A DNA stretch of 64,000 nt, taken from positions 1,426,001 to 1,490,000 of the forward strand of contig NW_026570221.1 in NCBI RefSeq assembly GCF_019649055.1, given 5' to 3'. Position 1 is the stretch's first letter; the number at the start of each line of letters is the position of its first letter. This document shows positions 1 through 12,029 of the stretch, in pieces. The translations under genes and the position numbers were made by a program. The DNA is from Paramacrobiotus metropolitanus (lineage: Eukaryota; Tardigrada; Eutardigrada; Parachela; Macrobiotidae). The notes under the pieces were generated by a model. That model had not been told where the DNA came from and did no database searches. It saw only the letters and a list, made by a program, of their open reading frames with translations.

Positions 1-3000
1 CGTAGCCTTCAAGTCGGGCTTGGGCGATGTCTTGCTCATCGGGTGGTGGGGTTTGACGGGGTTGGGCCACCGGCGCTGCCTGTTGGGATACCGGAGGGTT
101 CCAACCTATTGGATAGGCCGCTTGCTGGTTCTGCGCAGCCGGGGCGGGTTGAGGTGGGTACGGCTGTGGTTGAGGATAAGGGTTGCCAGGGGGTGCCGGC
201 TGTTGCGGCTGTCCCGGTCCGGGCGGAGGATTCTGCGCTCCGTTCCCCTGGTTCGGCGGTTGGTTCGGTGCCACATACCCAGGTATCCGTTGGAGGACTC
301 GGTTCTGATCGAGCCACATCCCTGGTGGTATAACCACGTATTGGTCAGCCTGTGGTGCCGGACCTATTGGGTCCATGTTGCCTTGCTGGGGCTGATAGGG
401 GACATTGCCAACAGCGCCGGGGCCAGCCAGATTTATTGGGTCACGGTTATCTAGCCGAGGCTGCTGTGGTGCGTTATCTGGATAGCCGGGGCGTACCGGG
501 TCAGCCCAGTTGCGCTGCCCTGCCGATACAGGTTGTACTTCGATCCTCGGCGGGTACGTGTTCTGGGAGCCCGAACGTTGTCGGTCCCGGTTGGAATTTC
601 CCGAATTGGGTTGAGAGCTTCCCGCTGAAGCGTTCGTCGGCGGTCGAAGTCCCATGCCAGGTCCGGTTACCGGGGCTCGGAGGTTCGTGCCTCGGGGCTG
701 GTCTTGTCCGGTTGAAGTCGATGCTACAGGCCTAGTTCCGGTTGAGAACATCGTCGTTGTGGATGTTCCTCCGTAGGCCGTAGTTGTTGTGGTAGTGGAA
801 TGGGTCGGTGCGTTGGGGTTGGCCGTCGAAGTATTTTGCTCCGGCTCCGGGGCTGACGGTACCATCGGCGGCCTGGGTCCCACCGACGGTTCAGCCCGCA
901 GCATTCCGACGTGATAGATTTGTCCCTCGAGAGCCCCCGTTTGACCTGTTGGGTTCAGCAGGGGGTTGTCTCGGCGCAGGTAGTCATTAATCTGTTGACA
1001 TTTATCCTGCTCTTGGGCAGTCCGGGAGGATGGAGGTTGCTCCGTCATAGAGTCCTCGAGGTAGGTCTTCTCCTCCTTCAGGCACGCGACCTCGATGCCC
1101 AGGTTTTCTCTTTCCTGGACCAGCTGGTTGTGCTTTTCGCACAGGTCGTTGTACTTGTTGGATACATCCGTGCCGAAGTCATAAAGTTCCTGTTGGTACT
1201 TTAGGAGACGGTCCTTGTCCGTCTCCCACTGGGTCTTCTCGGACTCTAACTGTGTGATCCGGGCCCGTTGAGCCTCGATGACTGCGAGATTCTCAACGCG
1301 AGCGTGTTCGAACCGGGCTGTTTCGTTCTGGAGATGGGTGGTAAGGGCAAAAATCTGCTGGCCAAGTTGGGCCTGGCATAGCCGAAGGTCTACGGCTACA
1401 CCCTCCGGGCCATTCTGATTCTGCCGGAGGTTCTCGTAGGCTGTCCGGAGGAAGTCGAGTTCCGAATTTAGTTCGTCGATCTCTCCCTCCAGGCCGATGA
1501 TGCCCTGTTTGAGGTGGTGGTTCTCCTCGCGGTACTCATCCACCCGGCCGAACATGTTGTGAAGCTCAGCCGAGCCAGCCTCGGAGTAGCCGAGGGCCTG
1601 TAACCGCTGCTCCAAGTCCTGGCGCAGGGTGGCCACTTCGGCCTGAGACTGCTCCAGCATGTCCTGGAGTCTAGTGACTTCGGCTTGGTCATGACGGCAG
1701 GGCTCCTCAGTTACTTGCAACTGGGCCTCTAACCGTTCGATCTCCTGGGTAAGGTCATCAATGACGGTGTTCGCACGTTCGAGTTCGTCAGTGAGCCTCT
1801 TGCGCTCCTGCTTGTGCGAAGCTACCGTCTGGGACAAAACATTCTCCGTCGATTCGACGATGTTTTGCCCGGCCAAGAGCTGGTTTTGCAGCTCGTATAT
1901 CCGTTGACGGAGGAACTGTGGGTTGTCGATCTTCTCCGGAGGGGTCTTGGTCAGGTACCGTCGGGGTGTGTAGTCCGAGGCTCCGATGTGTGAGCCTGGG
2001 TGCTGCTTCGGTGACGGAAACCTGTAGCCCTTTCTGCTGTCCGGACGCTCGGTTACCTTATTGGGTAACACGGTTGCGTCGAAGACGTCATCGGTCGGTG
2101 ATGGGGTTTTGCTGGCCCCGGGGTTCGAGGGTTCGAACATCGGTGGTGTAGCCGGAAGGTCCATGGTTGGCTTTGCAACCTTTGGTGAAGCCGATTTCGA
2201 CTTACGGGCGGCCTGTGAGGCTTTGATCCGGCTGGCTCGGGTCAGCATTGGTTCGCTGCCGGGGGTTGTGGGTTTCGGGGATGACGGTCCGCCAGCCGAG
2301 GTTAAGTTAACCTCGGTAACCGAACCCTCAACCTCGTCCACGGAGGTTGCAACCGACGAAATCCGGAATTTTACCGGAGAAACGGCTTTTTTAGCCGAGG
2401 AGGTGGGGGTTGCCGGCCGGGTTTTGGATGTTCCGACCTGTTGGGTCGGAGTCCGAGGCCCGGTGTTGGGGGCCCGAGCCTCGGGGTCCGAGGCTCTAAC
2501 CGACTGCAACCTCCCTGACAGTGATTTGGATGTCCCCGAGGTCGGCTTCGATGAGTTCGAAGTCCGAGTTGGAGTCCCAGTGAGGGTCCTCGCGTCCGAT
2601 GTGGTCGCCTTCGGAGTCCCGTAGGGTCGTTTCGGGTCCGGCGGCGTCGATTTCAGACTGTTGTCCGAAGATTTAGGGTTGTTGCCCGTTGGTTTGGGGC
2701 TTCGAGCCAGGGTCGGTGGGGACTTAGTCGGTGAACCCGTCTTGTGGGTCACCCCCCGTGTCGGTGATGCCGTACCCTTCATTTGGCTCGGGCTCATCTG
2801 GCTTGCCTCGGTTTTGATCCCGCCATGCTGCCCTGTTGGGGCTGCACAGGGTCACCCATGTCCGGTGACACCTCGGAGCTACTTAGCACCGGGCTCGAGG
2901 CTTTGTTGTCCGGGGTTATGGCCGGAAAGAAGACTGGCGAGGCACATATTGGGTGCACAAGTCCAGCCGCGGGCTCGGAGTTCGCAGTTTGACCTACTGG

Positions 3001-3297
3001 GTCATGCAGAACCTCCGGCTCAGCCTGTGGTAGCTCGAGGAACGTCCGGTCGTGTGCGTCCTCGAAGCTATCCTCCGGCGATTGAGTGAAGTCGTTCGCC
3101 AGGATCCGCGCATCTCGCTTCTCCTTAGTTGATTTGGTCGACTGGTTCGATTTGCCGGACTTGCTCGATCGGTTGGAGTCCGACGAGTGAGGCTCGTTGC
3201 CCGGGCCGGCATGACGGAAGGTGCACCCGCCTGCGTTTTCCCTTCGGGCGTAGCCTTGGTCGAACTTCCGTTCGTACGGGTTCGATCGGTCGGACAT
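1..3297 (-). CDS. Partial giant Gag-like protein of an LTR retroelement, runs off left edge
   Basis: The minus strand is open without a stop from about 2,851 to base 1 (about 950 codons), so the gene is cut by the window edge. A second frame, 3,297-2,794 (167 codons, starting MSDRSNPYERKF), feeds into it with a one-base frame change between 2,851 and 2,794. In order, the protein has a basic Ser/Thr/Pro/Lys-rich region (about 2,800-1,930), a coiled coil of roughly 290 residues (about 1,915-1,040) and a Pro/Gln/Asn-rich region (about 1,000-1) that repeatedly uses short Asp-Pro-Ile/Val-Gly motifs. A capsid domain is not reached. The layout parallels the Gag at 35,171-38,217, which is why I call it Gag-like; a host coiled-coil protein is the alternative. 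Base composition is much more GC-rich than the rest of the window. Confidence 0.55.
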
Positions 3298-4500
3298 CTA
3301 CGGTGGTAGCTCTATTGAAGCTGTGAAGTAGCCTCCGGGTTGTCCCTTCGGCCAAAAAGTCAGACTATTCCTATTGGGGACTTGTCCGAGGCTGATGAGG
3401 CTTTTTGCCTGTTGAAGGTCCGAGGGTCCCGTGGGGGGGGGGGGCTAAGGTCCGGTGGGGGCAGAGGTCCGGTGGGGTGAGGGGTGTTGGTGTGGGTGTG
3501 CTTGTACTACTTGCAACTCAGTACTGTTGTTAGTACAGGGTACAGCTTACGTACGTCCCATACTACAGCACTGACCGCTATGACGTTACACACCGTTAAG
3601 TGGTCTTGCGGATTACCGCCTACGTCACGATTCTGCGCGCCGCGTGCAAAATTCCAAAAATTATGACTCACTACGGACTTATAGCATAGGGAATCTTCCC
3701 GCTATCCTGATTGGTCGGATTTTATAATGTAAAATCGGCCATCATGACGTCACAATTATTTTAAATTTTGAATTAACTAATTTCCGAGATGGAAAAATTC
3801 GGAAAAATCGCAGAAAATTCAGAAAAATTAGTTTTACCGACCAAAAATTATTTTAGCCGGGGGAAAGTTATTCCCTTAATTTTCTAGAGGTTAGAGGAGG
3901 TTGAAAACCGAGGCTCAGAGGGTCTACACCGAGGCTCGAAGGTCCGGCCAAGTAAGGCTGGCTAACCCTATTTTTACCCGTAAAAAGATGTTTTAAGCCC
4001 GTTTTATCCGGGTGAAAATAAGTTTTAGCCGGCCAAATTACTTTTGGTCCGGTGAAAATGAAAATTGCCCGGCTATATCGGGTCTTATGAAGCTCTACGA
4101 GGCTTACCGAGGGTCAGTCGACCCTATTTACCGGGTGAATCCGCTTGTTCGTCCGGTGAATCCCGTGCTGGTAAAGTTGCGGGTGCCACTTAAGGCAAAG
4201 GCGACCCCGATTGATGAAGCTGCGAGGGTCCGCTGGGTCCGTGCCGTACGTTCTGTCCGGGGATCCGCTAATCGACCCGGGCAAAGTCCGTCCGATGGTC
4301 GTTTCCGCGAGGAACGTTCCGTCCACGCGCAAGAAGAGGGTCTGCCGAGGCTTTCTGCCCGCAAGAGAGAGAGAAGAGACCAGACCGTTCTGGCTGGCGG
4401 CAATCAGATGGGGATATGAACCTTCGGTTCTCCCCTGTCTTCTCGTCGGCCGTTACGGATGTAGGTCTACACCGGGGTCTCAGAAGGTTCGCAGAAGGAA
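3298..4500 (-). other. Probable 5' leader of the left-edge retroelement
   Basis: No convincing gene is present. The minus strand upstream of the Gag-like start has many short GGTC/GACC motifs (for example near 3,885, 3,940, 4,110 and 4,228) and runs resembling TTTTACCCGG. Two other retroelements in the window have similar motif-rich leaders (33,028-34,760 and 46,760-47,040). Assignment as a leader is an inference from position and motif content. Confidence 0.4.
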
Positions 4501-4960
4501 AAACTCAACGATATGCTATCATGTGACAGCTGGCGAACAAAGGCTCACGATAGTGAGAGAAGGCTTTATTGTGATAGCAATAAAGTGAAGAACCAATATA
4601 CAAAGGCTCGAGGTGCGAGCAGTATCGTGAAAGTACAGTGAATGATATGCTAGTGAAACAGAATGAACGGCATATCGAGCCAAAGCATGGGAAAAGCCTA
4701 TGCGGCATACTGGGCAGATCCAACACGAGCGAACGAACGCTGATAGGCCGAGATGTGGAAGTGGGGCGTGGCTCCGCCTACATCGAGGCCGATGATTGAC
4801 CGAGACGTAAGGCTGGGCGGAAAGCTGCCTGAGTCGAGGCTGATCTAGCGCTCGACAGCGAGTGCGACTCGGTGTGAGTCAGCACACCGGAAGCGGGACT
4901 GTCGCTGGCTGCCTGCTCGTAGGCTGCCATAGCGACTGGCCCAACACACAATACGTGATA
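4500..4960 (-). repeat. Candidate 5' LTR of the left-edge retroelement
   Basis: On the minus strand this stretch contains an AATAAA signal (about 4,582) followed by T-rich sequence, as expected for the R/U5 part of an LTR, and lies directly upstream of the leader. I could not find a second LTR copy (it would be off the left edge), a primer-binding site or a target duplication, so boundaries are approximate. Confidence 0.3.
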
Positions 4961-6118
4961 ATATGAGCTGAAGTTTATAGAAAATCGACAACTTTACTGT
5001 TTTGCGACACTCCAACGTTCCGCTTAAACTTGTCAAAATTAATTCATTTTTGTATAAAAGTTGAAAAGTGGGTAATAAATTGTAGAAAGCGCTGATATGT
5101 AATATATACAGTATACTTTGTAAGTCGTTGCTAAAAACTTGTCAAAAATCGCTTTTCACAATCGAGTAACAACTAGTAAACGACGCTCGCACTTCACAAG
5201 TTCTGTACAAGAGTACTGTAAATCAAAATCCATGCAAGTAAAGAGAAGTCGCCGCCCTGGTTACGTGTATATGGCAAGAGCTATAACTTGGGACATAATT
5301 TACTTACGCATAAAACCGAGTGTGACATTTTGCTGGGATAGCTCAAATTGTTAGATTAGTTTAGTTTTATAGTAATTTTTGTGCTGAATAACTTCTCTTT
5401 GATTGTACTTCAAAAAAACAAGTAGAAGAGTGTATACACGTTGAAATGTGGACTGCACTGGTGTTTTTCCCATAGACGCATATGCTTAATCTTGCGAAGC
5501 GTCTCATCTGAAATGACACAATAGAGCCGAAATCACACCTCATTAGCGATTGTGCCGTTGTCAATTGCTGGGATTATGACATCGGTATAGACGGTTTACG
5601 GGCAGAATGGAGACGACGAACGGCTCTGGATTACAATTTCTCCTACCCCCTTTAAAGCGGCGTACGTACGCCCTTGTTAGCCAAGTCTAAATAATGCAGT
5701 ACGATTATTTTAACTTATAATATTATTGTATTATGGAAATATTATGCAGAAATATCGGCTGCTTGCTTAGCGACTTTCTGTTCTACACTAAACATAGAAC
5801 ATTATATCAAATATTTTGCAGCCTAATGAGTTCAGCGTAACAGCATACGCCCTCGTCCATACTTTGGCTCAGGTACAGTACGTATTCGACGGAAAACAAA
5901 TTTATGTTGCATGTAGTTTATATTTTTAGATTATATAATAAAATAATTCACAAGCCTTACTGTTTACTTAAATTAATGCAAGATTGCTTTATTTGAGTAT
6001 CGTAATTCGACCCTTACTCAGGCCATCAACGAAAGTATGGCGGCCCTAGAGGCACGATTACTTACCAAGCGTATCAACAGATGCACGGTTACTTACCAAG
6101 CGTCTACAAAGCCGGCAG
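4961..6118. other. No gene recognised; short direct repeat
   Basis: AT-rich sequence without a supported gene. The only structure I see is a 31-bp direct repeat at 6,052-6,112 (two units beginning GCACG), just before the guanylyl cyclase exon at 6,119. Confidence 0.4.
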
Positions 6119-6425
6119 TTTCTCTTTCCTGTGATTGGAGCATTCTGTATTGATCATTACGGAGAACGGCAAAATAAAGTCTGCGTCAATGCTTTCAGTA
6201 CGGTGACGGGCGAGTTTGAGGTAAGAAGATCTTCAAATGGTTTCGGTTGCGCGCGGTTCATTTGACTCGCATCGAAACAGAGAAATATGATCTGTGACTT
6301 AACAAATTCCAAAGTCAGACCGATACCGGGAACGAATATTACGTGGGCAACCAAAACAGGTCTTCCTCCACCGAGTGCGCCGTGGTGCGGCTTTACCGGT
6401 GATGCTGAACGATGTCGAAAGCCAG
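6119..6425 (+). CDS. Receptor guanylyl cyclase, end of ligand-binding domain (two exons)
   Basis: Two exons with matching phase can be read: 6,119-6,220, ending at donor GTAAGA, and 6,281-6,425, after acceptor CAG and ending at GTTTGT. The first encodes a segment with IDHYGERQ and TGEFE; the second has ITWATKTGLPPP followed by PWCGF. In natriuretic-peptide-receptor-type cyclases the last part of the extracellular domain shows the same order: D-x-x-G-x-R, a T-G-x-F strand, then I-x-W, PP and P-x-C-G-F just before the membrane. The intron is only 60 bp. No transmembrane exon was found between here and the kinase-homology exons at 9,439. Whether the gene still works is uncertain. Confidence 0.6.
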
Positions 6426-7940
6426 GTTTGTAGAGAACTTTACACGATATATGCCTGCCAACCACAGCCTGTGCAACAACTTGTATGTAATGTCGTGCAA
6501 AAGAACAGACGTTCGTTCGGTCGTTGTTATCAACTTCCCTGACCACGACAAAGTCAGTAGAGCTACTCTTATCTCAACTCATTATGTAATTCACGGATGG
6601 AAAGTCCTAGATAGAAGATGAAGTCCTTGATGATGTGCAAAGATGGAAGACTGGAACCCAGAATCCCTGCTGAAAGCACGAAAGAAGAACAAGATGATGC
6701 GAGAAGTTATGCGTTACCTGTCCTACGCTAGATGGTAGCCAAAGCGTATGAGGAATCCATCAACCTGGCGCTACAGGGCATGAAGATCGAAGAAGAGACC
6801 AGAAGGTCACGGGATGCAAGTGGGAGCTAGTGGGTAACCTGTTACGCCACGAGACTATCCGAAGATGATAATGCACGTCTACGAAGTAGAGGAAAAACCC
6901 CTGACATAAGTGAAAGGTCATCAAGAGGTCAGTTAGCAGGATCCTCACTTGGAAATAGAAGACCAGAGCAAAAGCCTGAAGTTAATCAGATCGAGAACAA
7001 GTCTCTACTTTTGCTGGGATTACAACTCTGAACATTTCTGTGGCCGGCGAGCGCCTTATATAGTCTTGGGCACACGCAGGTGCGACTCTTCGTACGCGCA
7101 GGTACGGTTCTGAGAACAATAGGGATATAAAATCTAGCCAATACTCTACGATTACGTACACGTGGACTAATCAGAGGTCGCATCAACACAGCATAGACTG
7201 ATCAGAGAAAAGGGTCAGCTAGTACAAGAGAACAATAGGTAAAGTTATGGCATGGACACGCGGTCACGTCGAAATGGCAAGTCGCGGTCAAAGTGCTCTG
7301 TTGGGAATTTCTCGGAAGCATCGACTCGGACTCGGGGTCATGACTCAAGCAGTCGTTGTAGTAAAGCCTAAGCGTAAGCCTCGGGGCAGAAGTAGTAAGG
7401 TAGTAGTCCGATGTATACTAAGGGTCGCCAGTACACGTCAGTAAAGCACTTTTGAGTCAACAGATTCTACTGTCGCGACGGTGACGGTTCTGGCAGTGTG
7501 TCTGCCAGTCCTCACGACGCTAGTGGCAATGGGATTTTATATGTACGGAACCTAACCAGTTATACTGCTGTGACAATTTTCAGATACCAGATTGCCTATT
7601 CTACTAGATAAAGTATTACGTTTATCTTGGTTCGGATCAGTAAAATATTTTTTTTTCTTTGAAAATATCAGGCATGAGCCTGCGCGTGGTGCTCCGCCCA
7701 TATTGGCGTACTTGCACTCACTCACATGCCCATCTCGCACCTCTCTTGTACGTACGTGTGACGCTGCACTGCACTTATCCACTGAAATGGATATACCGCG
7801 TGCGCCACACTGAGCTGTACTTGCTCTCTCGTCCCTCTCTCGCAGCACCTCTCAGCGTTCATACGCTCGCGTTGGGTTGAGTCCAGTCTGCGCAGTCAAG
7901 ACAGAGTAAATAGTGTAGTTAAAAGAAACCGTATTCCAAG
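6426..7940. other. No gene recognised
   Basis: This should be intron of the guanylyl cyclase gene if the exons on either side belong together. It contains short open frames with no recognisable domains and a T-rich tract near 7,630-7,650. The missing transmembrane exon of the cyclase could lie here, but I could not identify it. Confidence 0.35.
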
Positions 7941-8996
7941 TTAGGAATTACTGCGCATCTTTGGGGGCAAACAGCCACTCACGCACCCCAATGTTAGAAG
8001 GCCAGTTTTCCGCAGCAAACATCTTATCGGACTCATGAGCAAATGAACCAACACGAGCGAACAAACTGTTTTTGCCACCTTTTTTAGCAGTGTAAATAGA
8101 CACAAATCGAACTGAGATCCCATTAGATTCAATGGCATTCTTGAGATCCTTGCTGTAGTCATCAAGTGTCTAGTGTCGGGTCTGATCCAAAGGAGGATGC
8201 CATGTAGGCAGAAGTCCTTTTTCTCTTTCTCCTTGTCAGTCTTGCTGGTGCGCTTCTGTAGAGTCGACATCACGATGTCTTCCCTGCAATCTGAACGGAT
8301 GTTCCGCGTACCACGTACAACTTTTTTCTTTTTCGCAACTGTTGCCCAAGAGTCCCGCGTGTCCGGTGACTTGGAAGTAGGGCTGTCAAAACACAGGGGG
8401 CTGAGGGGAGTAACGGTACTTTCTTCGGGGTTTGACATGTTGCCTTGGGGGCTGCCAAGGGGAGGGAAGCTTTCGAGCTCGCTGGCGGGCGTCTTGGTGG
8501 CCAATCGAAACCCTGAGGGTTGAGGAGATAATCGACCACTTTCTACCGTGCCAGAGAGGGATGTTGCTTGGGTATCCGTTTGCATGTTGACTTTGTTACT
8601 TAGGACGCTTAACAAACAGGCAAACTCATCGTACTTTTTCTGGCTTTCCTGCAGCTCTTTGATTTGGGCTTCCATGACGGTGAGCTGGGATTTCAGGCGA
8701 TGGTTTTCGTCTACAATTTCGGCAAGGATAGCAAGGACATGCTCACTCACGATCTTAGTAATCATAGGAGGAACCTCGGTTTCGATAAGGTCCGCCGCAG
8801 CGGAGTGCTGGCATACGTCGACCAAATCTCTTTGAATAGCTGGTACAAGCTTTCGCATCAATGGGATTAACTTGGCAAACGACCACTGGTTGGCTGGAGT
8901 GCCATCTGGAAACAGGCTGAGGAACGACTCAACTTGAAATCCAGTCAGTTCAAATTCCTCGGGTTTAGCAGTGGCTGATTCAGCCATGGTAGTCAC
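7941..8996 (-). pseudogene. LINE-type ORF1-like protein, frameshifted
   Basis: The frame opens with MTTMAESATAKPEEF and contains a coiled coil (about residues 90-130, EIVDENHRLKSQL), a Ser/Pro-rich linker and the motif SWATVAKKKK (about residue 215). Non-LTR retrotransposon ORF1 proteins of the CR1/Jockey type often have a coiled coil, a SWA(T/A)VA-like motif and then an RRM-like RNA-binding domain. Here the RRM-like region is found in another frame after a frameshift near 8,165-8,180, so the listed C-terminus after that point is out of frame. No reverse transcriptase follows downstream (below 7,941), so this is an isolated ORF1 or a truncated copy. It lies opposite to, and within, the guanylyl cyclase gene. 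Confidence 0.5.
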
Positions 8997-9438
8997 ATTG
9001 GGATTCCAAAGATCACAGGCAGCACAATTTACAAATTACAAATACTTACAAAATTACAAATTTATACGTAAGCCTGACCAAGTGCACTGTAACTTGTTAA
9101 TGCATAACGCGCAGCAAGCGCAACATCACACAGATGATTCATCACATGGCCTGCATCACGCACGTGCTTGCCGCCAGCATTCTTTCACGTCGAGACCAGA
9201 CGCTCCAGAACCTTCTAGCAACACGTTTCTAGATTTGGCAACGCGTGCCTTTGTTCTTTCTTCCTGCTATTACGCAGTATTTGTCAGCCTTTATTGTCTA
9301 ATAAAGACGCATCGTGAGCTCCTCGCCATAGTCTGTTCAAAAGATAAACTTTTTTTGCATTTTGTAAGTAAAATTATCTGACGAACTGTTATCGACCGAT
9401 AATGAAACAAAACATTTGAAGAATCACATTTTATTTAG

Positions 9439-10037
9439 CAAACATCGAATCCAAAGAATGCACGATTTTTGGTGGAAGATGCCGATTGACAGACTTGCAG
9501 ACATCCAGGTAAATCTTCAGTGCCTTACTTTTTACATGTAAACAGCTTTTTTGAATTATGCATTGCAGTTTAATATTGCCTAATGCTGTACTCGTATAAT
9601 TATAGGCAATTTAACTAACTATACAGTTTTTGTTTGCACAGGCGATACCACATTTAAAATCGCTAAACCTACGAAATGTGAATTCTTTCGCCGGCAAGTG
9701 CTTAATGGTACCCGAAGAGCAAATTCTATGGGTGCGGAACTCTGGAGTTCCTCCGAACGCGCCGTTCCCCGACCGGAAATCGCTTTATGCGCTACGGAAG
9801 GTACAATCGTAAAAAAAGGCCCATGAATGTCGGAAATCAGTGCTTTGGCGTTTGCAGCTGCGGGAGTTCTCGCATCCCAATGTCGGACTGTTAAACGGTA
9901 TTATAGCAACTGATGGCAGATTACGGATGGTAAACGACTTTGCCAAAAAGGGAAGTTTAGCCGATATTTTGAAGACCACAGAGATGCAAGACCCGGATCT
10001 GAGAATCAGCTTAAGGCCATGGCTATTTTGGCTTTAA
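9439..10037 (+). pseudogene. Receptor guanylyl cyclase, kinase-homology domain, first part
   Basis: Exon 9,439-9,508 (acceptor TTTAG, donor GTAAAT) encodes FWWKMPIDRLADIQ, which fits the start of the kinase-homology domain. Exon 9,642-9,800 (acceptor TTTGCACAG, donor GTACAA) follows. Exon 9,841-about 10,030 contains LREFSHPNVGLLNG and FAKKGSLADIL, closely matching the L-R-x-x-x-H-x-N and (C/K)-x-K-G-S-L-x-D-x-L signatures of the family. Joining the second and third exons does not keep phase, so either a splice site differs from my choice or the gene has a frameshift. The domain in intact proteins is a catalytically dead kinase fold that regulates the C-terminal cyclase. Confidence 0.6.
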
Positions 10038-12029
10038 TGCCAAATTTTTTTTCCCGTAAAAACTCCGACGTACTAAACGAAGACTTCTTTATCAGCCGGA
10101 AGAAAGTTCAAACCTATATCATCAGTACGCTTCGAAATATGAATTTATGAAGTGCAGTATGGCTTAGTATGCGATCTAAAGTGTTCGCTACTGCATCTAA
10201 TGACTGGCTCGGCTTACCATTACGTGAGTAGTTCTAATCAGACCTGGGTAAAGATTTGGCTGATGTTTTGTCTGAAGTGGGGCACAACGCTCCGTTGCGC
10301 GCCCGTGAAAGATAACGCGAGTTAGTCACCACAACATTCTCAAGCCGAAAGCTAACGGCTGCGCTTATTGGTCCGCTACGTGATCCACAGATGAATTACA
10401 AAACGGAGCTTCGAGGCTGCGTTTTCTATTTCACACACACTTTCACCTCCGTTGCTCACCAGGTCAGCATAGCCAACACCGGCCCAACAGAGCTTTATGT
10501 ACTAGTACACAGTGGTCACCCGTAACATAAGCGTTTTATTTAGCTAATTACAATATTAATGTGATTGAGTATTAATCTGGGTTAGTGATTAGCCCCATTA
10601 GCTTAAACGTTGCTATTGGTACTAGACTGATTGCTAATTTAGTAATTACGATTATTACTTAATTAAACCAAGTACTATTATTCCTTGTTACGAATAATAT
10701 TAGTAAACTATTATTAACACTGTTGTTTAGGTTGCGTTACAGCTTAATTAAGCTTAATTACTTTAATTAATTACGCTGGGTAATTAGTTGAGTTACACTG
10801 AGGAATTACATTAATCAGTTAAGTTACCAATTATTTATTATCAAAATTACCATCAAGCATGCGAATTAATATGCGTATGGCTATGCGGTTTTGCATTTGT
10901 GTTTATGCAGAACGATTCACTTAGCAGTCAGTGCTAGCATTTCATCTGCTGATCCACTGCTTATTACTGGTCCAGCGCACTCTCATTTTTTGCAGTGCGT
11001 CATCCATAAATGACGCATACTGCTTTCACAATTTATTTCGCGATATCTTTCTCGAGAAGTTTAGCTAGGATTGATCGGGCCTAGTATATGCAAGTTAGCG
11101 AATATGTGATATGAAGTCAATGGAAGCATAAATTTGCGATCTACATCTTTTGTCATACCGAGCCATAAAACGTCGCTGGACATCGGTAGAATGAAAGCAA
11201 ACACAGAAAGACAATAGATTTTGATCACACGCAAGTGTGGCTGAAGCGGATACTCGGCTGTCCGGATAGTCTCTGTGGCGGGATGCATGTGGTGAGTGGA
11301 ATAAGCCAACATGTGCACAGGAGACATAAACTTGCTTGAACTTTCGAGAGGTGCCGCTAAAAATGCAGCCAAATAACTTTGAAAATTAACTTCTAATTTC
11401 GGAGTTATACGACTTTTTCGAAACTCGGGCAACAACTGCAAGAACATCTCAAAAGCTTAATTGCGAGAGCGAGTTTAAAAATATTCGGTTTCACTTGAGT
11501 TATAACGATAACCAGCAATTGTAAAAGTGTTTTTTAAAGGCGGCGAATTTAAAAATTTGTTTTTTGAAAAAAGCCCTCGCAAGGTGCAAGAGGACCGTGT
11601 TCTGGATTTTGTGGATGCTTACGTGGAATTTTCCCACTAGTGTGTGCAGACTAGTTACTTTTTTAGTGGAATTATTTTATATCAAATTTTAAACTGCATC
11701 GTTTAGGTTGCGTTTGGACTGATTCGTACTGAATTTTTCTTAATTTTCACTGGATACATAGATAGACCTAAATACCATGTACGTTTCGAAGCAGAAGGAA
11801 AAACTACTCATTTCAAAACGATTAAAACCAAAATAGCCATGGCCTTAACGGGTGACATTATCAAGGTACATAAAACAAGTACATGTCGTATTTCATGGGA
11901 TTTCTGAGTGTCCATTACTAACACTAACACTTTTCTGGCAAACAAACCGTTTACAAATTAACGGATGTATCACGTATGATACATGCAATATGTTTATAAC
12001 ACCCCAATTACCCTTTTCGGCAATGAAGA
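10038..12029. other. No gene recognised; AT-rich intron-like stretch
   Basis: Between two halves of the kinase-homology domain. The part from about 10,520 to 10,870 is low-complexity and built of TTAATTA-like words. A 128-codon minus-strand frame at 11,061-11,447 has no recognisable domain and I do not call it a gene. Confidence 0.4.

Noticed and set aside
20-735. Plus-strand ORFs at the left edge
   Set aside because: They are antisense to the long minus-strand frame that is open from 2,851 to 1; GC-rich sequence leaves spurious frames open.
2061-2624. 187-codon plus-strand ORF
   Set aside because: Antisense to the Ser/Thr/Pro/Lys-rich part of the minus-strand Gag-like protein.
11061-11447. 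128-codon minus-strand ORF as a chemoreceptor
   Set aside because: Some hydrophobic stretches but no conserved motif and no neighbouring exons.
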